Assembly: GCF_009663685.2 (NCBI RefSeq) | Contig: NZ_RCOG02000026.1 | Location: 124,001 to 188,000 of the forward strand | Source of the DNA: Cupriavidus sp. U2 | Lineage (GTDB): Bacteria; Pseudomonadota; Gammaproteobacteria; Burkholderiales; Burkholderiaceae | Length of the DNA: 64,000 nucleotides | Direction: 5' to 3' | Shown: positions 54,492-63,454 of the stretch, piece by piece | How positions within the stretch are numbered: position 1 is the first letter of the stretch | How the letters are laid out: the number at the start of each line of letters is the position of its first letter | Translations under genes and position numbers: made by a program | The notes under the pieces: model-generated | Told to the model about the DNA's origin: nothing | Databases searched by the model: none | The model's input: the letters and a program-made list of their open reading frames with translations, nothing else

Positions 54492-55262
54492 TCAGGCAGC
54501 GGCGGCCATGCGCCACGCGGCCGGCGGCATGCCAAAACGCCGCGCGAAGGCGCGGGTGAAGGTGGTCTGGTCGGGATAACCGACGCCCGACGCGATATCG
54601 GCCAGCGGCATCGTGCCGGCCATCAGCCACTGCACGGCCTGGTCCAGCCGCAGGCGCGTCTGATAGCCGTGGGGCGTGTCGCCGAATGCCTCGCAGAACA
54701 GCGTGTGAAAGCGCCGGGCCCCCCAGCCGATGCGTGCGGCGAGCTGGTCCACCCGCAACGGCGTGGAAAGATGGGTGCGCAGGTAGTGGTCGATGGTGCC
54801 CACCGGAAAGCGTGCCGCATCGGCCTGCCGGTCATCGAGGCCGAGCATGGCGGACAGCCCGCCCGCCAGCGCCGCTGCCTGTTGCCAGGCATGCTGGGCC
54901 GGTGCGGTGCCGGACGCCTGACGGGCGGTGGCCAGCCGCCGGACACGCGTGGCAAAGGCGGCATCCATCGGGAACATGCGGGGGGTTGCCATCAGCCGTG
55001 CCGGCAGCGCCACGGAGCTGGACGGAAAGTCGGCCACGAGCTGCAGGTTGTCGGTCAGGCCGCTGCACAGGTGGTGCATGCCGGCCGGGATGACCAGGCC
55101 ATGCGTGCCGTCCACCCGGTAGGCGTGGCCGTCGATTTCCAGTTCGGTCTGGCCATCCACGCCAAACAGCAACTGGTGATAGTCGTGCGCGTGGCCGAAC
55201 GGCCGATGCGGATAGCGGCGCGGTTCGACCAGGGGCGAGGCGTGCTCAACGAGCTTCGGCAT
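54492..55262 (-). CDS. AraC family transcriptional regulator
   Basis: A 256-residue regulator with an N-terminal AraC cupin (RPFGHAHDYHQLLFGVDGQTELEIDGHAYRVDGTHGLVIPAGMHH) and a C-terminal pair of HTHs (LRVDQLAARIGWGARRFHTLFCEAFG; PLADIASGVGYPDQTTFTRAFARRFGMPPAAWR). It overlaps the upstream EamA gene by 17 bp, so it is likely co-transcribed with the exporter and may regulate it. Confidence 0.85.
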   Translation of the reverse strand: MPKLVEHASPLVEPRRYPHRPFGHAHDYHQLLFGVDGQTELEIDGHAYRVDGTHGLVIPAGMHHLCSGLTDNLQLVADFPSSSVALPARLMATPRMFPMDAAFATRVRRLATARQASGTAPAQHAWQQAAALAGGLSAMLGLDDRQADAARFPVGTIDHYLRTHLSTPLRVDQLAARIGWGARRFHTLFCEAFGDTPHGYQTRLRLDQAVQWLMAGTMPLADIASGVGYPDQTTFTRAFARRFGMPPAAWRMAAAA

Positions 55263-56154
55263 GACGCGGCTTACCCTGGGTCTGGCAGAGCCAGACGCCC
55301 ACCCCGGCGATGGCCATGCCCAGCCACTGCACGGGCTCAAGGCGGTCGCCGAACAGCAGCGCGGCCTGCACGGCCGCCAGCGGCGGCGCCAGGAACATCA
55401 GCGCGGCGGCATTGGCCGCCTGGCCGCGCCGCACCAGGCCCAGCAACAGCCACGTACCCAGGCCGGACAGCACCACCGCGGCCCACCCCAGCGACATCCA
55501 CAGCGTGGGGCCGCCTTGCCAGCGCAAGGCGCCGATGCCGCCCGATGCACTCACGACCACGCCGGCCACCAGCAGCGCCCCGGCGTTCTGCCAGGCCGAA
55601 CTGGCGCGGATATCCGCGCGGCGGATCGAGGTTTTCTGGAGCAAGGTACCCATCGTGATCGAGACAATCGCAAGCACGCCGACCAGCACGATCCACGGGG
55701 ACACCGCGTGCGGCGCGCCGGCCTGCATGGCTGGCAAGACTACCAGACCCACGCCCAGCGCGCCCAGCCCCAGCCCGCGCCAGGTGCGCGCGGTCGGCTG
55801 CTCGCCCAGCAGCGGGATGGCCAGCAGGGCGGTCAGCAACGGCTGCAGGGCGCCCAGCAGTGCCATGATCGATGGGGACAGGCCATGCGCCACCGCGCCA
55901 TAGCCGGCGCACAGGTAGATGCCCTGCATCAGCGCGCCGGCCAGCAGATGGCGCGGCACCTGCGACAGCGGCGGCCATGCGGCGCGCCCGGCGGCGGCCA
56001 CGGCGGCGAACATCAGCGTGGCCAGCGCAAAACGGGCCAGCAGGAACAGGCTGGTATCGGCCACCGGCACGACGGCCTTGCCGACGATGAAACCGGTGGA
56101 CCAGATCAGGACAAAGGCCATGGCGGGCAGCCAGGCGGGAACGGGGCGCGACAT
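55246..56154 (-). CDS. EamA/DMT family transporter
   Basis: A 302-residue ten-helix EamA exporter (AFVLIWSTGFIVGKAVVPVAD; LGALQPLLTALLAIPLLGEQPTARTWRGL; FLAPPLAAVQAALLFGDRLEPVQWLGMAIAGVGVWL). Two EamA repeats of five helices are visible. The family exports amino acids and metabolites; the substrate is unknown. It is followed by an overlapping AraC regulator. Confidence 0.85.
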   Translation of the reverse strand: MSRPVPAWLPAMAFVLIWSTGFIVGKAVVPVADTSLFLLARFALATLMFAAVAAAGRAAWPPLSQVPRHLLAGALMQGIYLCAGYGAVAHGLSPSIMALLGALQPLLTALLAIPLLGEQPTARTWRGLGLGALGVGLVVLPAMQAGAPHAVSPWIVLVGVLAIVSITMGTLLQKTSIRRADIRASSAWQNAGALLVAGVVVSASGGIGALRWQGGPTLWMSLGWAAVVLSGLGTWLLLGLVRRGQAANAAALMFLAPPLAAVQAALLFGDRLEPVQWLGMAIAGVGVWLCQTQGKPRHAEAR

Positions 56155-56345
56155 CTTGGATCTTGGATCTTGGTAAGGGGCAGCTTGCAGGCCCGGATCG
56201 TCATCAACGGCGAAACGCGGGCGGATTTCCGGACATGGCCGGCAGACTAGCGCAGTGCGGCAGGGCTGTCTTGGCAAATCCTGCACTGTTCGCCCGGGGC
56301 ACCATGGTATGGTGGCGGCCCGCCGTGCCACTGCCGCGCTTCACC

Positions 56346-56870
56346 ATGACCGATACCCCGCAGCAACGCCTGATCGACGATCTTGGCCTGATTCCGCACC
56401 CGGAAGGCGGCTATTACCGCGAAACGTTCCGCGACGCGGCCCGTGTGCGGCGCGTGCCCGATGGCGCCGAGCGTTCGGCTTCCACCGCGATCTACTACCT
56501 GCTGTGCGATACCGCCTTCTCTGCCTGGCATCGCATCCGCGCCGACGAGGCGTGGCACTTCTACGCCGGAGACCCGATCCACGTGCACTGGCTGACGCCC
56601 GACGGCGCGCTCGTCACGCACCGGCTTGGCAATCCGCTGGCGCGGCCCGGCACCGTGTTTCAGGCCGTCGTGCCGGCCGGCTGCTGGTTCGCCGCCGAAC
56701 GCGTGCCCGCCACGGAAGGCGCGGCCGGCTATGCGCTGGCCGGCTGTACGGTGGCACCCGGCTTCGAGTTCAGCGAATTCGAACTGGCCGATCCCGTGCG
56801 GCTGGCGGCCTCGCATCCGGCGCATGCCGAAGTGATTGCCCGGCTGGGCCGCCGGCCCCGCCAACGCTGA
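56346..56870 (+). CDS. DUF985 (cupin_5) family protein
   Basis: A 174-residue cupin. Family blocks are LIPHPEGGYYRETFRD, STAIYYLLCDTAFSAWHRIRADEAWHFYAGDPI, and GCWFAAER ... GCTVAPGFEFSEFELADP. The His/Glu positions match the metal-binding face of cupins. No enzyme activity is firmly known for DUF985. ATG 56346 is the first in-frame ATG after a weak ribosome-binding region. It is convergent with the LysR gene. Confidence 0.85.
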   Translation: MTDTPQQRLIDDLGLIPHPEGGYYRETFRDAARVRRVPDGAERSASTAIYYLLCDTAFSAWHRIRADEAWHFYAGDPIHVHWLTPDGALVTHRLGNPLARPGTVFQAVVPAGCWFAAERVPATEGAAGYALAGCTVAPGFEFSEFELADPVRLAASHPAHAEVIARLGRRPRQR

Positions 56871-56888
56871 GGGACGTCGTTCCCGGCC

Positions 56889-57764
56889 CTACGCGGCAGT
56901 CTTCACCTGCGTGCGCAGGTAGTCCACCACGCGCGCCACGCGGGGCGCCAGGGCCCATTCCGAGCGGTGGATCAGCCAGAGTTTGTCGATCACCGGCGCG
57001 TGGCAGTCCAGCACCCGGATCTGGTCCTTCTGCACGAAGGCCTCGCGCGCATAGCGCGGAATCACGGTAAAGCCAAAGCCGCGCGCCACCGGTTCCAGCA
57101 TCAGGCTCACCTGGTTGCTGAACCCCCGGCAGGGCAGCGTATGCACGCCCGGATTGCCCGGGTAGTGCCGGCTCAGCAGGCGGTTGGCCATGGTCTTGCC
57201 GTCGGGATGGTCGACAAAGCCGATGCGCTGCAGATCGTCCCAGCCCTGCACCTGTTCGCCCGCCGGATAGACCAGTTCCAGGGGTTCCTCGCTGAACGGC
57301 GTTGCGGTCAGCCGGGGATCGTCGGGCTTGAGCGACACGAGCCCCACGTCGAAGCGGTTCTGCAGCACACCTTCCAGCACCTCGGCGTCGGGGGCGAAAC
57401 GGTGGCGGATGATCAGTCCCGGCGTCTTGCCTTGCAGGTCCAGCAGGCGCGGGTACAGGAACAGGCCGATGCTGCCGGGCGTGATCAGCCCGACCACGCC
57501 GGACTCGCCATCGTCGACCAGCCGGGCGCGCAGGCGGTCGTTGGCCAGTTCCATGTCGGCGCAGTATTCCAGCAGCGCGCGGCCGGCCGGCGTCAGCTCC
57601 AGCGCACGCGGGCGGCGGATCAGCAGCGGACCGAGCGCGTCTTCCAGATGCCGGATGTGCTGGCTGACGGCGGCCTGGGTCAGGCCCAGCTCGTCGGCCG
57701 CGCTGGTGAAGCTGCCGGTTTGCGCCAGCATGGCAAACGAGCGCAGCCATTGGGGGTTGAGCAT
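56889..57764 (-). CDS. LysR family regulator
   Basis: A 291-residue LysR protein with the N-terminal HTH (PQWLRSFAMLAQTGSFTSAADELGLTQAAVSQHIRHLEDALG) and an effector-binding domain. Its fold and start (MLNPQWLRSF) resemble regulators found next to old yellow enzymes and amino acid exporters. It is divergent from the OYE gene and shares a 93-bp control region with a perfect LTTR-like palindrome. Confidence 0.85.
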   Translation of the reverse strand: MLNPQWLRSFAMLAQTGSFTSAADELGLTQAAVSQHIRHLEDALGPLLIRRPRALELTPAGRALLEYCADMELANDRLRARLVDDGESGVVGLITPGSIGLFLYPRLLDLQGKTPGLIIRHRFAPDAEVLEGVLQNRFDVGLVSLKPDDPRLTATPFSEEPLELVYPAGEQVQGWDDLQRIGFVDHPDGKTMANRLLSRHYPGNPGVHTLPCRGFSNQVSLMLEPVARGFGFTVIPRYAREAFVQKDQIRVLDCHAPVIDKLWLIHRSEWALAPRVARVVDYLRTQVKTAA

Positions 57765-57773
57765 AATGAACTC

Positions 57774-57788
57774 TTATCGAAGTGATAA
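57774..57788. promoter_or_regulatory. LysR-type T-N11-A palindrome
   Basis: TTATC-GAAGT-GATAA is a perfect 5-5-5 palindrome containing the T-N11-A pattern bound by LysR regulators. It lies 10 bp upstream of the LysR start and about 70 bp upstream of the OYE start, next to a TATAAC box at 57807-57812. Confidence 0.65.
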
Positions 57789-57857
57789 CGCGTAGACGGT
57801 TTTCATTATAACGGCGCGTGGCTAATATCGCTGCATTGCAACACGCAGAGACCACAC

Positions 57858-58967
57858 ATGACTACGCCTGCACTTTTCACTCCGTTCACGCTGAAAGACG
57901 TTACGCTGCGCAACCGTATTGCGGTGCCGCCGATGTGCCAGTACAGCGCCATCGACGGGGTTACCAACGACTGGCACCTGTCCCACTACGCCGGCCTGGC
58001 CCGAGGCGGCGCCGGCCTGGTGATCGTCGAGGCCACGGCGGTGTCGCCGGAAGGCCGCATCACGCCGGGATGCACGGGGTTGTGGAATGACGAACAGGCC
58101 GCCGGCATGGCGCGCATTGCCGAGGCCATCAAGGCGGGCGGTGCCGTTCCCGGCATCCAGATCGCCCATGCCGGCCGCAAGGCCAGCGCCAATCGTCCGT
58201 GGGAAGGCGACGACCATATTCCCGAGGGCGACGACCGTGGGTGGAAGACCATCTCGCCGTCGGCCAAGCCGTTCGGCGCCAACCTGTCGAAGATGCCCCA
58301 AGCGATGACGCACGACGATATCGCCCGTATCCAGGCTGATTTCGTGGCTGCCGCCCGGCGCGCCCGCGACGCCGGCTTCCAGTGGCTCGAATTGCACTTC
58401 GCGCACGGCTATCTGGCGCAGAGCTTCTTCTCGGTCCACGGCAACGAACGTACCGACGAATACGGCAAGGACGCCATCGGCCGAGGCCGCTTCCTGCTGG
58501 AAACGCTGGCCGCTGTGCGCGAGGTCTGGCCGCAAAACCTGCCGCTGACCGCCCGTTTCGGCGTGATCGAGTATGACGGCAACGACGAGCAGACGCTCAA
58601 GGAATCGATCGAACTGGTGCGCGCCATGCGCGAGGGCGGCCTGGACATGCTGAACGTCAGCGTCGGCTTTTCCACGCCCGATGCCAAGATCCCCTGGGGC
58701 CCGGCATTCCTGGCGCCCATTGCCGAGCGCGTGCATCGCGAAGCCGGCCTGCCGGTGGCGTCGTCGTGGGGCATCGACGACCCCGTGGTGGCCAACCGCG
58801 TGGTCGAGCAAGGCCAGATGGATCTGGTCATGGTGGGCCGCGCCATGCTGTCGAACCCGCACTGGCCGTACCAGACCGCGATGAAGCTGGGCGTGGAGCG
58901 TCCGTCGTGGGTGCTGCCCGCGCCGTACGCCCACTGGCTGGAACGCTACCGCGTGCAGTCGGCCTGA
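57858..58967 (+). CDS. Old yellow enzyme (YqjM/XenA-type NADH:flavin oxidoreductase)
   Basis: A 369-residue FMN enzyme of the thermophilic-like OYE class. Visible are the active-site Cys27 (PPMCQYS), IQIAHAGRKAS, the ELHFAHGYLAQSF.S block and FGVIEYDG, plus the FMN phosphate-binding VMVGRAMLSNPHW. These enzymes reduce activated alkenes and nitro compounds; XenA-like xenobiotic reductase is a close match. It is divergent from its likely LysR regulator. Confidence 0.9.
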   Translation: MTTPALFTPFTLKDVTLRNRIAVPPMCQYSAIDGVTNDWHLSHYAGLARGGAGLVIVEATAVSPEGRITPGCTGLWNDEQAAGMARIAEAIKAGGAVPGIQIAHAGRKASANRPWEGDDHIPEGDDRGWKTISPSAKPFGANLSKMPQAMTHDDIARIQADFVAAARRARDAGFQWLELHFAHGYLAQSFFSVHGNERTDEYGKDAIGRGRFLLETLAAVREVWPQNLPLTARFGVIEYDGNDEQTLKESIELVRAMREGGLDMLNVSVGFSTPDAKIPWGPAFLAPIAERVHREAGLPVASSWGIDDPVVANRVVEQGQMDLVMVGRAMLSNPHWPYQTAMKLGVERPSWVLPAPYAHWLERYRVQSA

Positions 58968-59019
58968 TCGCCCCGAGCGGCCCGAGCGGCCTGGAAGCTG
59001 TGCCGGGGCACTGGCCGGG

Positions 59020-60501
59020 TCAGAACGATCCGACCAGTGTGCCGAGCACGATGACGGCCACCAGCGCCAGCAGTGGCCCGACGATGCCGACCATCACGAT
59101 GCCGCCGTAGCTTTGCTTGTGCGTGGTGCCGCAGACGGCCAGCAGCGTGACCACCGCGCCGTTGTGCGGCAGCGTGTCGAGCGTGCCGGCACTCATCACG
59201 GCCACACGGTGCAGCACGGCGGGATCGAGCCCGATTTCCAGCGCCCGCGCCAGGTAGGTGCCGCCCAGCGCATCGAGCGCGATGGTCAGTCCGCCCGAAG
59301 CGGAGCCGGTCAGCGCCGACAGCACGTTGGTGGCCACGGCCAGCGACACCAGCGGGCCGCCTTCGATCGACAATACCCAGTCCCGTACCACGGCAAAGCC
59401 CGGCAGGCCCGCCACCACGGCGCCAAAGCCGACCAGGCTGGCCACGCTGAGCACGGGCAGGGCTGCCGCGTGCGCACCGGCGCCCATGGTTTCGCGCAGC
59501 GCGGTCAGGCGCCGCCAGTTCAGCAGCACCAGGCAAACAATGGCGGCCGCCAGCGCGACGATCACCGACCACACACCGCCCACGGCCTGCAACGACGTGG
59601 CGCCCCATTCCGGCAGCGCCAGATAGTCCGCGTCCAGCCGCGGCAGCACGACCAGGCTCATGGTCAGGTTCACCGCAATCACCACGGCCAGCGGCAGCAG
59701 CGCCACCAGCGCGCCGGGCGGCTCGGCGCTGCGCCGGCCATGCCGCGCTTCGGCCGGATCGAACTCATGTGCGGTGCTGGCGCGCTCGCGGATCAGCGGG
59801 CGTTCGGCCACCTCGGCCACCTGGGCCACCTGGGCCGCCTCCCCGATGCCATCCGGCAATCCCCCGCCATAGCCTTCCCCCTTGCGGCGCGCGGCACCTT
59901 CGCAGCGCGCCAGCCACCACATGCCGAATGCCAGCATGATCAGGCTGGCGACGATGCCCAGCCCCGGCGCCGCGAACGGCGTGGTGCTGAAGAACGGCAT
60001 CGGAATCGCGTTCTGGATGGCCGGCGTGCCGGGCAGCGCCGACATCGTGAAGGTCGAGGTGCCCAGCACGATGGCGGCGGGCATCAGCCGGTGCGGGATG
60101 TCGGCCGCGCGAAACAGCGCATGCGCCATCGGCGCCAGCACGAAGAACGCCACAAACAGGCTGACACCCCCATAGGTGAGCAGGGCGCCGGCCAGCACCA
60201 CGGCCAGTATCGCGCGGCGGGGGCCGAGCGTGCGCGTCATCCAGTCGGCAATCGCGGTGACGGATCCGCTGTCATCCATCAGCTTGCCGAACAGCGCGCC
60301 CAGCAGGAACAGCGGAAAGAACTGGGCGACGAACCCCGCCGCCGTGCCCATGAAGGTCTGCGTCCAGTTCGCCAGCAGCGGGTCACCGGCCGTGGCAGCC
60401 GCCAGCAGCGCGGCGGCCGGGGCGATCAGCAGGATGCTCCAGCCCCGGAACGCCATCCAGACCATCGCCGCCAGGGCGATGACGATGCCTGGCAAGTCCA
60501 T
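59020..60501 (-). CDS. GntP-type permease family protein
   Basis: A 493-residue membrane protein with about twelve helices and the GntP/ion-transporter pattern (LLIAPAAALLAAATAGDPLLANWTQTFMG; PALPGTPAIQNAIP; SAGTLDTLPHNGAVVTLLAVCGTTHKQSYGG). The His/Asn-containing 'DTLPHNGAVVTLL' is typical. A charged soluble loop around residue 205-255 carries a short AQVAQVAEVAE repeat. It may import hydroxy acids or gluconate-type substrates. It starts 3 bp after the patatin gene, so both form one operon. Confidence 0.8.
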   Translation of the reverse strand: MDLPGIVIALAAMVWMAFRGWSILLIAPAAALLAAATAGDPLLANWTQTFMGTAAGFVAQFFPLFLLGALFGKLMDDSGSVTAIADWMTRTLGPRRAILAVVLAGALLTYGGVSLFVAFFVLAPMAHALFRAADIPHRLMPAAIVLGTSTFTMSALPGTPAIQNAIPMPFFSTTPFAAPGLGIVASLIMLAFGMWWLARCEGAARRKGEGYGGGLPDGIGEAAQVAQVAEVAERPLIRERASTAHEFDPAEARHGRRSAEPPGALVALLPLAVVIAVNLTMSLVVLPRLDADYLALPEWGATSLQAVGGVWSVIVALAAAIVCLVLLNWRRLTALRETMGAGAHAAALPVLSVASLVGFGAVVAGLPGFAVVRDWVLSIEGGPLVSLAVATNVLSALTGSASGGLTIALDALGGTYLARALEIGLDPAVLHRVAVMSAGTLDTLPHNGAVVTLLAVCGTTHKQSYGGIVMVGIVGPLLALVAVIVLGTLVGSF

Positions 60502-60504
60502 GGT

Positions 60505-61548
60505 TCAGACCTCCCGCAGCAGTTCGTCCAGATCGAACGAGGACTGGTTGCCCAGCGCATCGCCGTGCATGGCCAGGAACTGCCCGGCTGCCGCGCGGCC
60601 TTCGTCGCGCAGCATGCACAGGAACGGCCATTCGGCATTCATCTTCGACGACGACCCGAATTCGGCCATGCGCTCGCTGGCAATGCGGTGGATGCGCATG
60701 TCGGCCCACTGGGCGCCCTCGGCAGCGCCAGGGTCGGCCACGCGCTGCAGCACGGCGATCATGCGCAGTTCCTTGAGCAGGGCGGCGTTGAAGGAGATCT
60801 CGTTGACCCGGCTCAGGATGTCGCGCGCGGAGCGGGGCACGCCGGCGCGCGCCACCGGGTTGATCTGCACGAGGATGGTGTCGCGCGACTGGCATTCGCG
60901 CACCAGCGGCGTGATGGTGGCATTGCCCGCGTAGCCGCCATCCCAGTACGGCACGCCGTCGATCTCCACGGCCTGGAACACCGTGGGCAGGCAGGCCGAC
61001 GCCAGCAGCACGCTGGCCGTGACTTCCGTGTTCTTGAATACGCGGCCACGGCCCGTTTCCACATTGGTGGCCGTGACAAACAGATGAATCGGCGCCTGGG
61101 CCAGCACATCGAAATCGATGGTGGCCTGCAGCACCTCGGCCAGCGGATTGCTGCCGACCTTGTTGAGGTCATAGGGTGACCAGATGCGCGCGGCCAGGTC
61201 GGCGGCGACGAACAGCGGGGAATTGTCGAGCGTCCAGCGGCCCAGGATCACGTCGAGCGGGGTGCGGCGGAACGGGCTGAAGCGGGCGGCATCGGACACC
61301 CGCTGCCAGAACGCTTCGAGCGCCCGGCGGGCGCCTCCCCGGCCATCGATCGCATGGCCGTAGACCAGCACGGCGGCATTCATCGCTCCGGCCGACGTGC
61401 CCGATATCCCGTCGATATCGAGCCATGGCTCCTCCAGCAGGCGATCCAGCACGCCCCAGGTAAAGGCGCCATGGGCGCCACCACCCTGCAGCGCCAGGTC
61501 GATCAGCAGCGGCTCGCGCGCCGCGGCGGTCTTGCCTTCCTCGTTCAT
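60505..61548 (-). CDS. Patatin-like phospholipase/acyl hydrolase
   Basis: A 347-residue patatin-fold hydrolase. The oxyanion-hole motif QGGGAHG (21-27), the nucleophile elbow GTSAG (Ser52), and the catalytic Asp in DGG (VPYWDGGYAGN) form the Ser/Asp dyad. ATG 61548 has GGGAG 6 nt upstream. Substrates may be phospholipids or polyhydroxyalkanoate. The permease gene follows, and the toxin-antitoxin pair lies divergently upstream. Confidence 0.9.
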   Translation of the reverse strand: MNEEGKTAAAREPLLIDLALQGGGAHGAFTWGVLDRLLEEPWLDIDGISGTSAGAMNAAVLVYGHAIDGRGGARRALEAFWQRVSDAARFSPFRRTPLDVILGRWTLDNSPLFVAADLAARIWSPYDLNKVGSNPLAEVLQATIDFDVLAQAPIHLFVTATNVETGRGRVFKNTEVTASVLLASACLPTVFQAVEIDGVPYWDGGYAGNATITPLVRECQSRDTILVQINPVARAGVPRSARDILSRVNEISFNAALLKELRMIAVLQRVADPGAAEGAQWADMRIHRIASERMAEFGSSSKMNAEWPFLCMLRDEGRAAAGQFLAMHGDALGNQSSFDLDELLREV

Positions 61549-61651
61549 CCGACGCTCCCGAAGGTGACTCACGTGAGGTACAAGCCGCTCTATTATTTGT
61601 TGTGCAGTGCAACTTCAGCAAGGTTGACTGTTGGACCGGGGCCAATGCCGC

Positions 61652-61680
61652 TATACTTGTACAGCTAATTGGACATGTAT
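61652..61680 (+). promoter_or_regulatory. YefM-type operator/promoter
   Basis: A -10 box TATACT (61652-61657) is followed by TGTACA (61658-61663) and ACATGT (61673-61678). The E. coli yefM-yoeB operator is built on TGTACA cores, so this is likely the autoregulatory site of the pair. Confidence 0.6.
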
Positions 61681-61693
61681 TTGGAGTGATGAA

Positions 61694-61963
61694 ATGCGCA
61701 CAGTTCATTTTTCAGACGCCCGCAACAATCTCAAGGCAGTCATCGATCAGGCGATTGAAGACCACGACGCCGTGCTGATCACGCGCCGGGATGCGCCGAA
61801 CGCAGTGATCATGTCACAGGAGCAATACGATAGTTGGGCGGAAACGATCTACCTGCTGAACTCTCCGGCGAACGCCGCTCACCTTGCCCGTTCCATGGAA
61901 CAGTTGCGCGCAGGCGAGATGCAGCAGCGGAAACTCGTCGACCCGGACGATGCGGCCGAATGA
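61694..61963 (+). CDS. yefM: Antitoxin YefM (Phd/YefM family)
   Basis: An 89-residue antitoxin. The N-terminal DNA-binding half (MRTVHFSDARNNLKAVIDQAI; DAVLITRRDAPNAVIMSQEQYDSWAETIYLL) is the YefM fold; the C-terminal ~25 residues wrap and neutralise the toxin. The ATG at 61694 has GGAG 7-9 nt upstream. It overlaps yoeB by 4 bp, and it represses its own operon. Confidence 0.9.
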   Translation: MRTVHFSDARNNLKAVIDQAIEDHDAVLITRRDAPNAVIMSQEQYDSWAETIYLLNSPANAAHLARSMEQLRAGEMQQRKLVDPDDAAE

Positions 61964-62229
61964 CGCGCAACATCCTGTTCACGGCCGATGCGTGGGAGCA
62001 GTACCTGTTCTGGCAGGGCCAGGACCGCAAGACGTTGAAACGGATCAATCAACTGGTCGAAGACGCGCGGCGGTCTCCATTTGAAGGCATCGGCAAGCCC
62101 GAACCCCTGAAAGGAAACCTGACAGGCTTTTGGTCACGGCGCATTGAGGACACAAATCGCCTTGTCTACAAGGCCGACGACGCGGCGGTGTCCATCGTCA
62201 GCTGCCGCTATCACTATGGCGACAGGTGA
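61960..62229 (+). CDS. yoeB: Toxin YoeB (ribosome-dependent mRNA interferase)
   Basis: An 89-residue RelE-fold toxin. Conservation with E. coli YoeB is strong through PFEGIGKPEPLKGNLTGFWS and ends RLVYKADDAA...CRYHYGDR. Catalytic residues Glu48, Arg67, His85 and Tyr86 are all present, so the toxin should be active. It cleaves mRNA in the ribosomal A site. It follows yefM with ATGA overlap. Confidence 0.9.
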   Translation: MTRNILFTADAWEQYLFWQGQDRKTLKRINQLVEDARRSPFEGIGKPEPLKGNLTGFWSRRIEDTNRLVYKADDAAVSIVSCRYHYGDR

Positions 62230-62253
62230 CGATGGTGTGGGCCCTCCCGGCAA

Positions 62254-63429
62254 TCACCCGATAATCTCGAACTGGTCGAAATACGCCTCGTTGAGCGTCA
62301 GCCCCAGGCCGGGCAGGTGGTCGTCCAGCTGCAGGTAGCCGTTGTCCGGCGCGGGTTCGCCCTGGAAGATGTAGTAGAACAGCTCGTTGCCCACCTCCAC
62401 GTCGTGGACCGGGAAGAACTCCGACATGGGCGATGCCGTGGACGCCATGGTCAGGTGGTAGTTGTGCATCTGGCCGGCGTGGGGGATCACGGGCACCGAC
62501 CAGGCCTCGGCCATCGCGTTGATCTTCTGTGCCGCGGTGATGCCGCCCACGCGGTTGGTGTCGTACTGGATCACGTCCACCGCGCGTCGTTCCAGCAGGT
62601 CCTTGAAACCGTACGACGTGAATTCGTGCTCGCCGCCCGAGATCGGGAACGGGCTCATCTTCTTCAGTTCGGCGTAGCCCTCGATGTCGTCGGCGATGAC
62701 CGGCTCCTCCAGCCAGCGCGGATTGAATTCGGCCAGGCGCGGGATCATGCGGCGGGCGTACTCGAGCGTCCAGCCCATATAGCACTCGAGCATGATGTCC
62801 ACGCCATCGCCCACCAGTTCGCGCAGCAGGCGCACCTGTTCCAGGTTCTTCTGCATGCCGGCCGGGCCGTCCTTGGGGCCGTAGCCGAAGCGCATCTTCA
62901 TCGCCGTGAAGCCCTGATCCAGGTAACGCTGCGCTTCGCCCAGGAAGGCGTCGCGGTCATCGTTGTTGTAGAGCTTCGACGCGTAGCACCAGATCTTCTC
63001 CTTGGTGCGGCCGCCCAGCAGCTTGAACACGGGCCGGCCGGTGGCCTTGCCCATCAGGTCCCACAGCGCGATATCGACGGCCGAGATCGCCGCCATGCCG
63101 ATGCCCTTGCGGCCCCAGGCATGGGTGCGTCGGTACATCTTCTGCCACAGGTATTCGTTGTCGAACGGGTCCTGCCCGATCACGATCGGCGCCAGGTACT
63201 GGTCGACGATCTGCTTGGCCACGCGCGGGGCCAGCGCGCAGTTGCCGATGCCCACATGGCCGTCGTCGGTTTCCACCTCGACCACGAGCCAGTCGTGGAA
63301 GCGGAACGACCCCATGGCGTCGCCGCGGTCGTACAGGATGTCGGTGGCATTGGTGCAGAAGTGCGCCTGCGGCGGCACCGTCTTGCCTTTCCATTGAAAG
63401 ACGCGGGCGCGGACGTTGGTGATTTTCAT
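62254..63429 (-). CDS. rhmD: Enolase-superfamily sugar-acid dehydratase (rhamnonate dehydratase-like)
   Basis: A 391-residue mandelate-racemase-group enzyme. Landmarks are [20 protein letters not shown]-like [15 protein letters not shown], the base region [13 protein letters not shown], metal ligands in IMLECYMGW / [10 protein letters not shown] / [13 protein letters not shown], and the catalytic [11 protein letters not shown]-rhamnonate dehydratase is the closest match by eye, though related sugar acids are possible. ATG 63429 is set by the family start. The PdxA-type gene precedes it on the same strand. Confidence 0.8.
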   Translation of the reverse strand: MKITNVRARVFQWKGKTVPPQAHFCTNATDILYDRGDAMGSFRFHDWLVVEVETDDGHVGIGNCALAPRVAKQIVDQYLAPIVIGQDPFDNEYLWQKMYRRTHAWGRKGIGMAAISAVDIALWDLMGKATGRPVFKLLGGRTKEKIWCYASKLYNNDDRDAFLGEAQRYLDQGFTAMKMRFGYGPKDGPAGMQKNLEQVRLLRELVGDGVDIMLECYMGWTLEYARRMIPRLAEFNPRWLEEPVIADDIEGYAELKKMSPFPISGGEHEFTSYGFKDLLERRAVDVIQYDTNRVGGITAAQKINAMAEAWSVPVIPHAGQMHNYHLTMASTASPMSEFFPVHDVEVGNELFYYIFQGEPAPDNGYLQLDDHLPGLGLTLNEAYFDQFEIIG

Positions 63430-63454
63430 GGTGGAGTCCTGGTGGCGATGGGAG

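Noticed and set aside
59113..61179. 688-codon plus-strand frame across the permease and patatin genes
   Set aside because: It crosses two well-supported minus-strand genes and their junction; the translation is Arg/Gln/His-rich.
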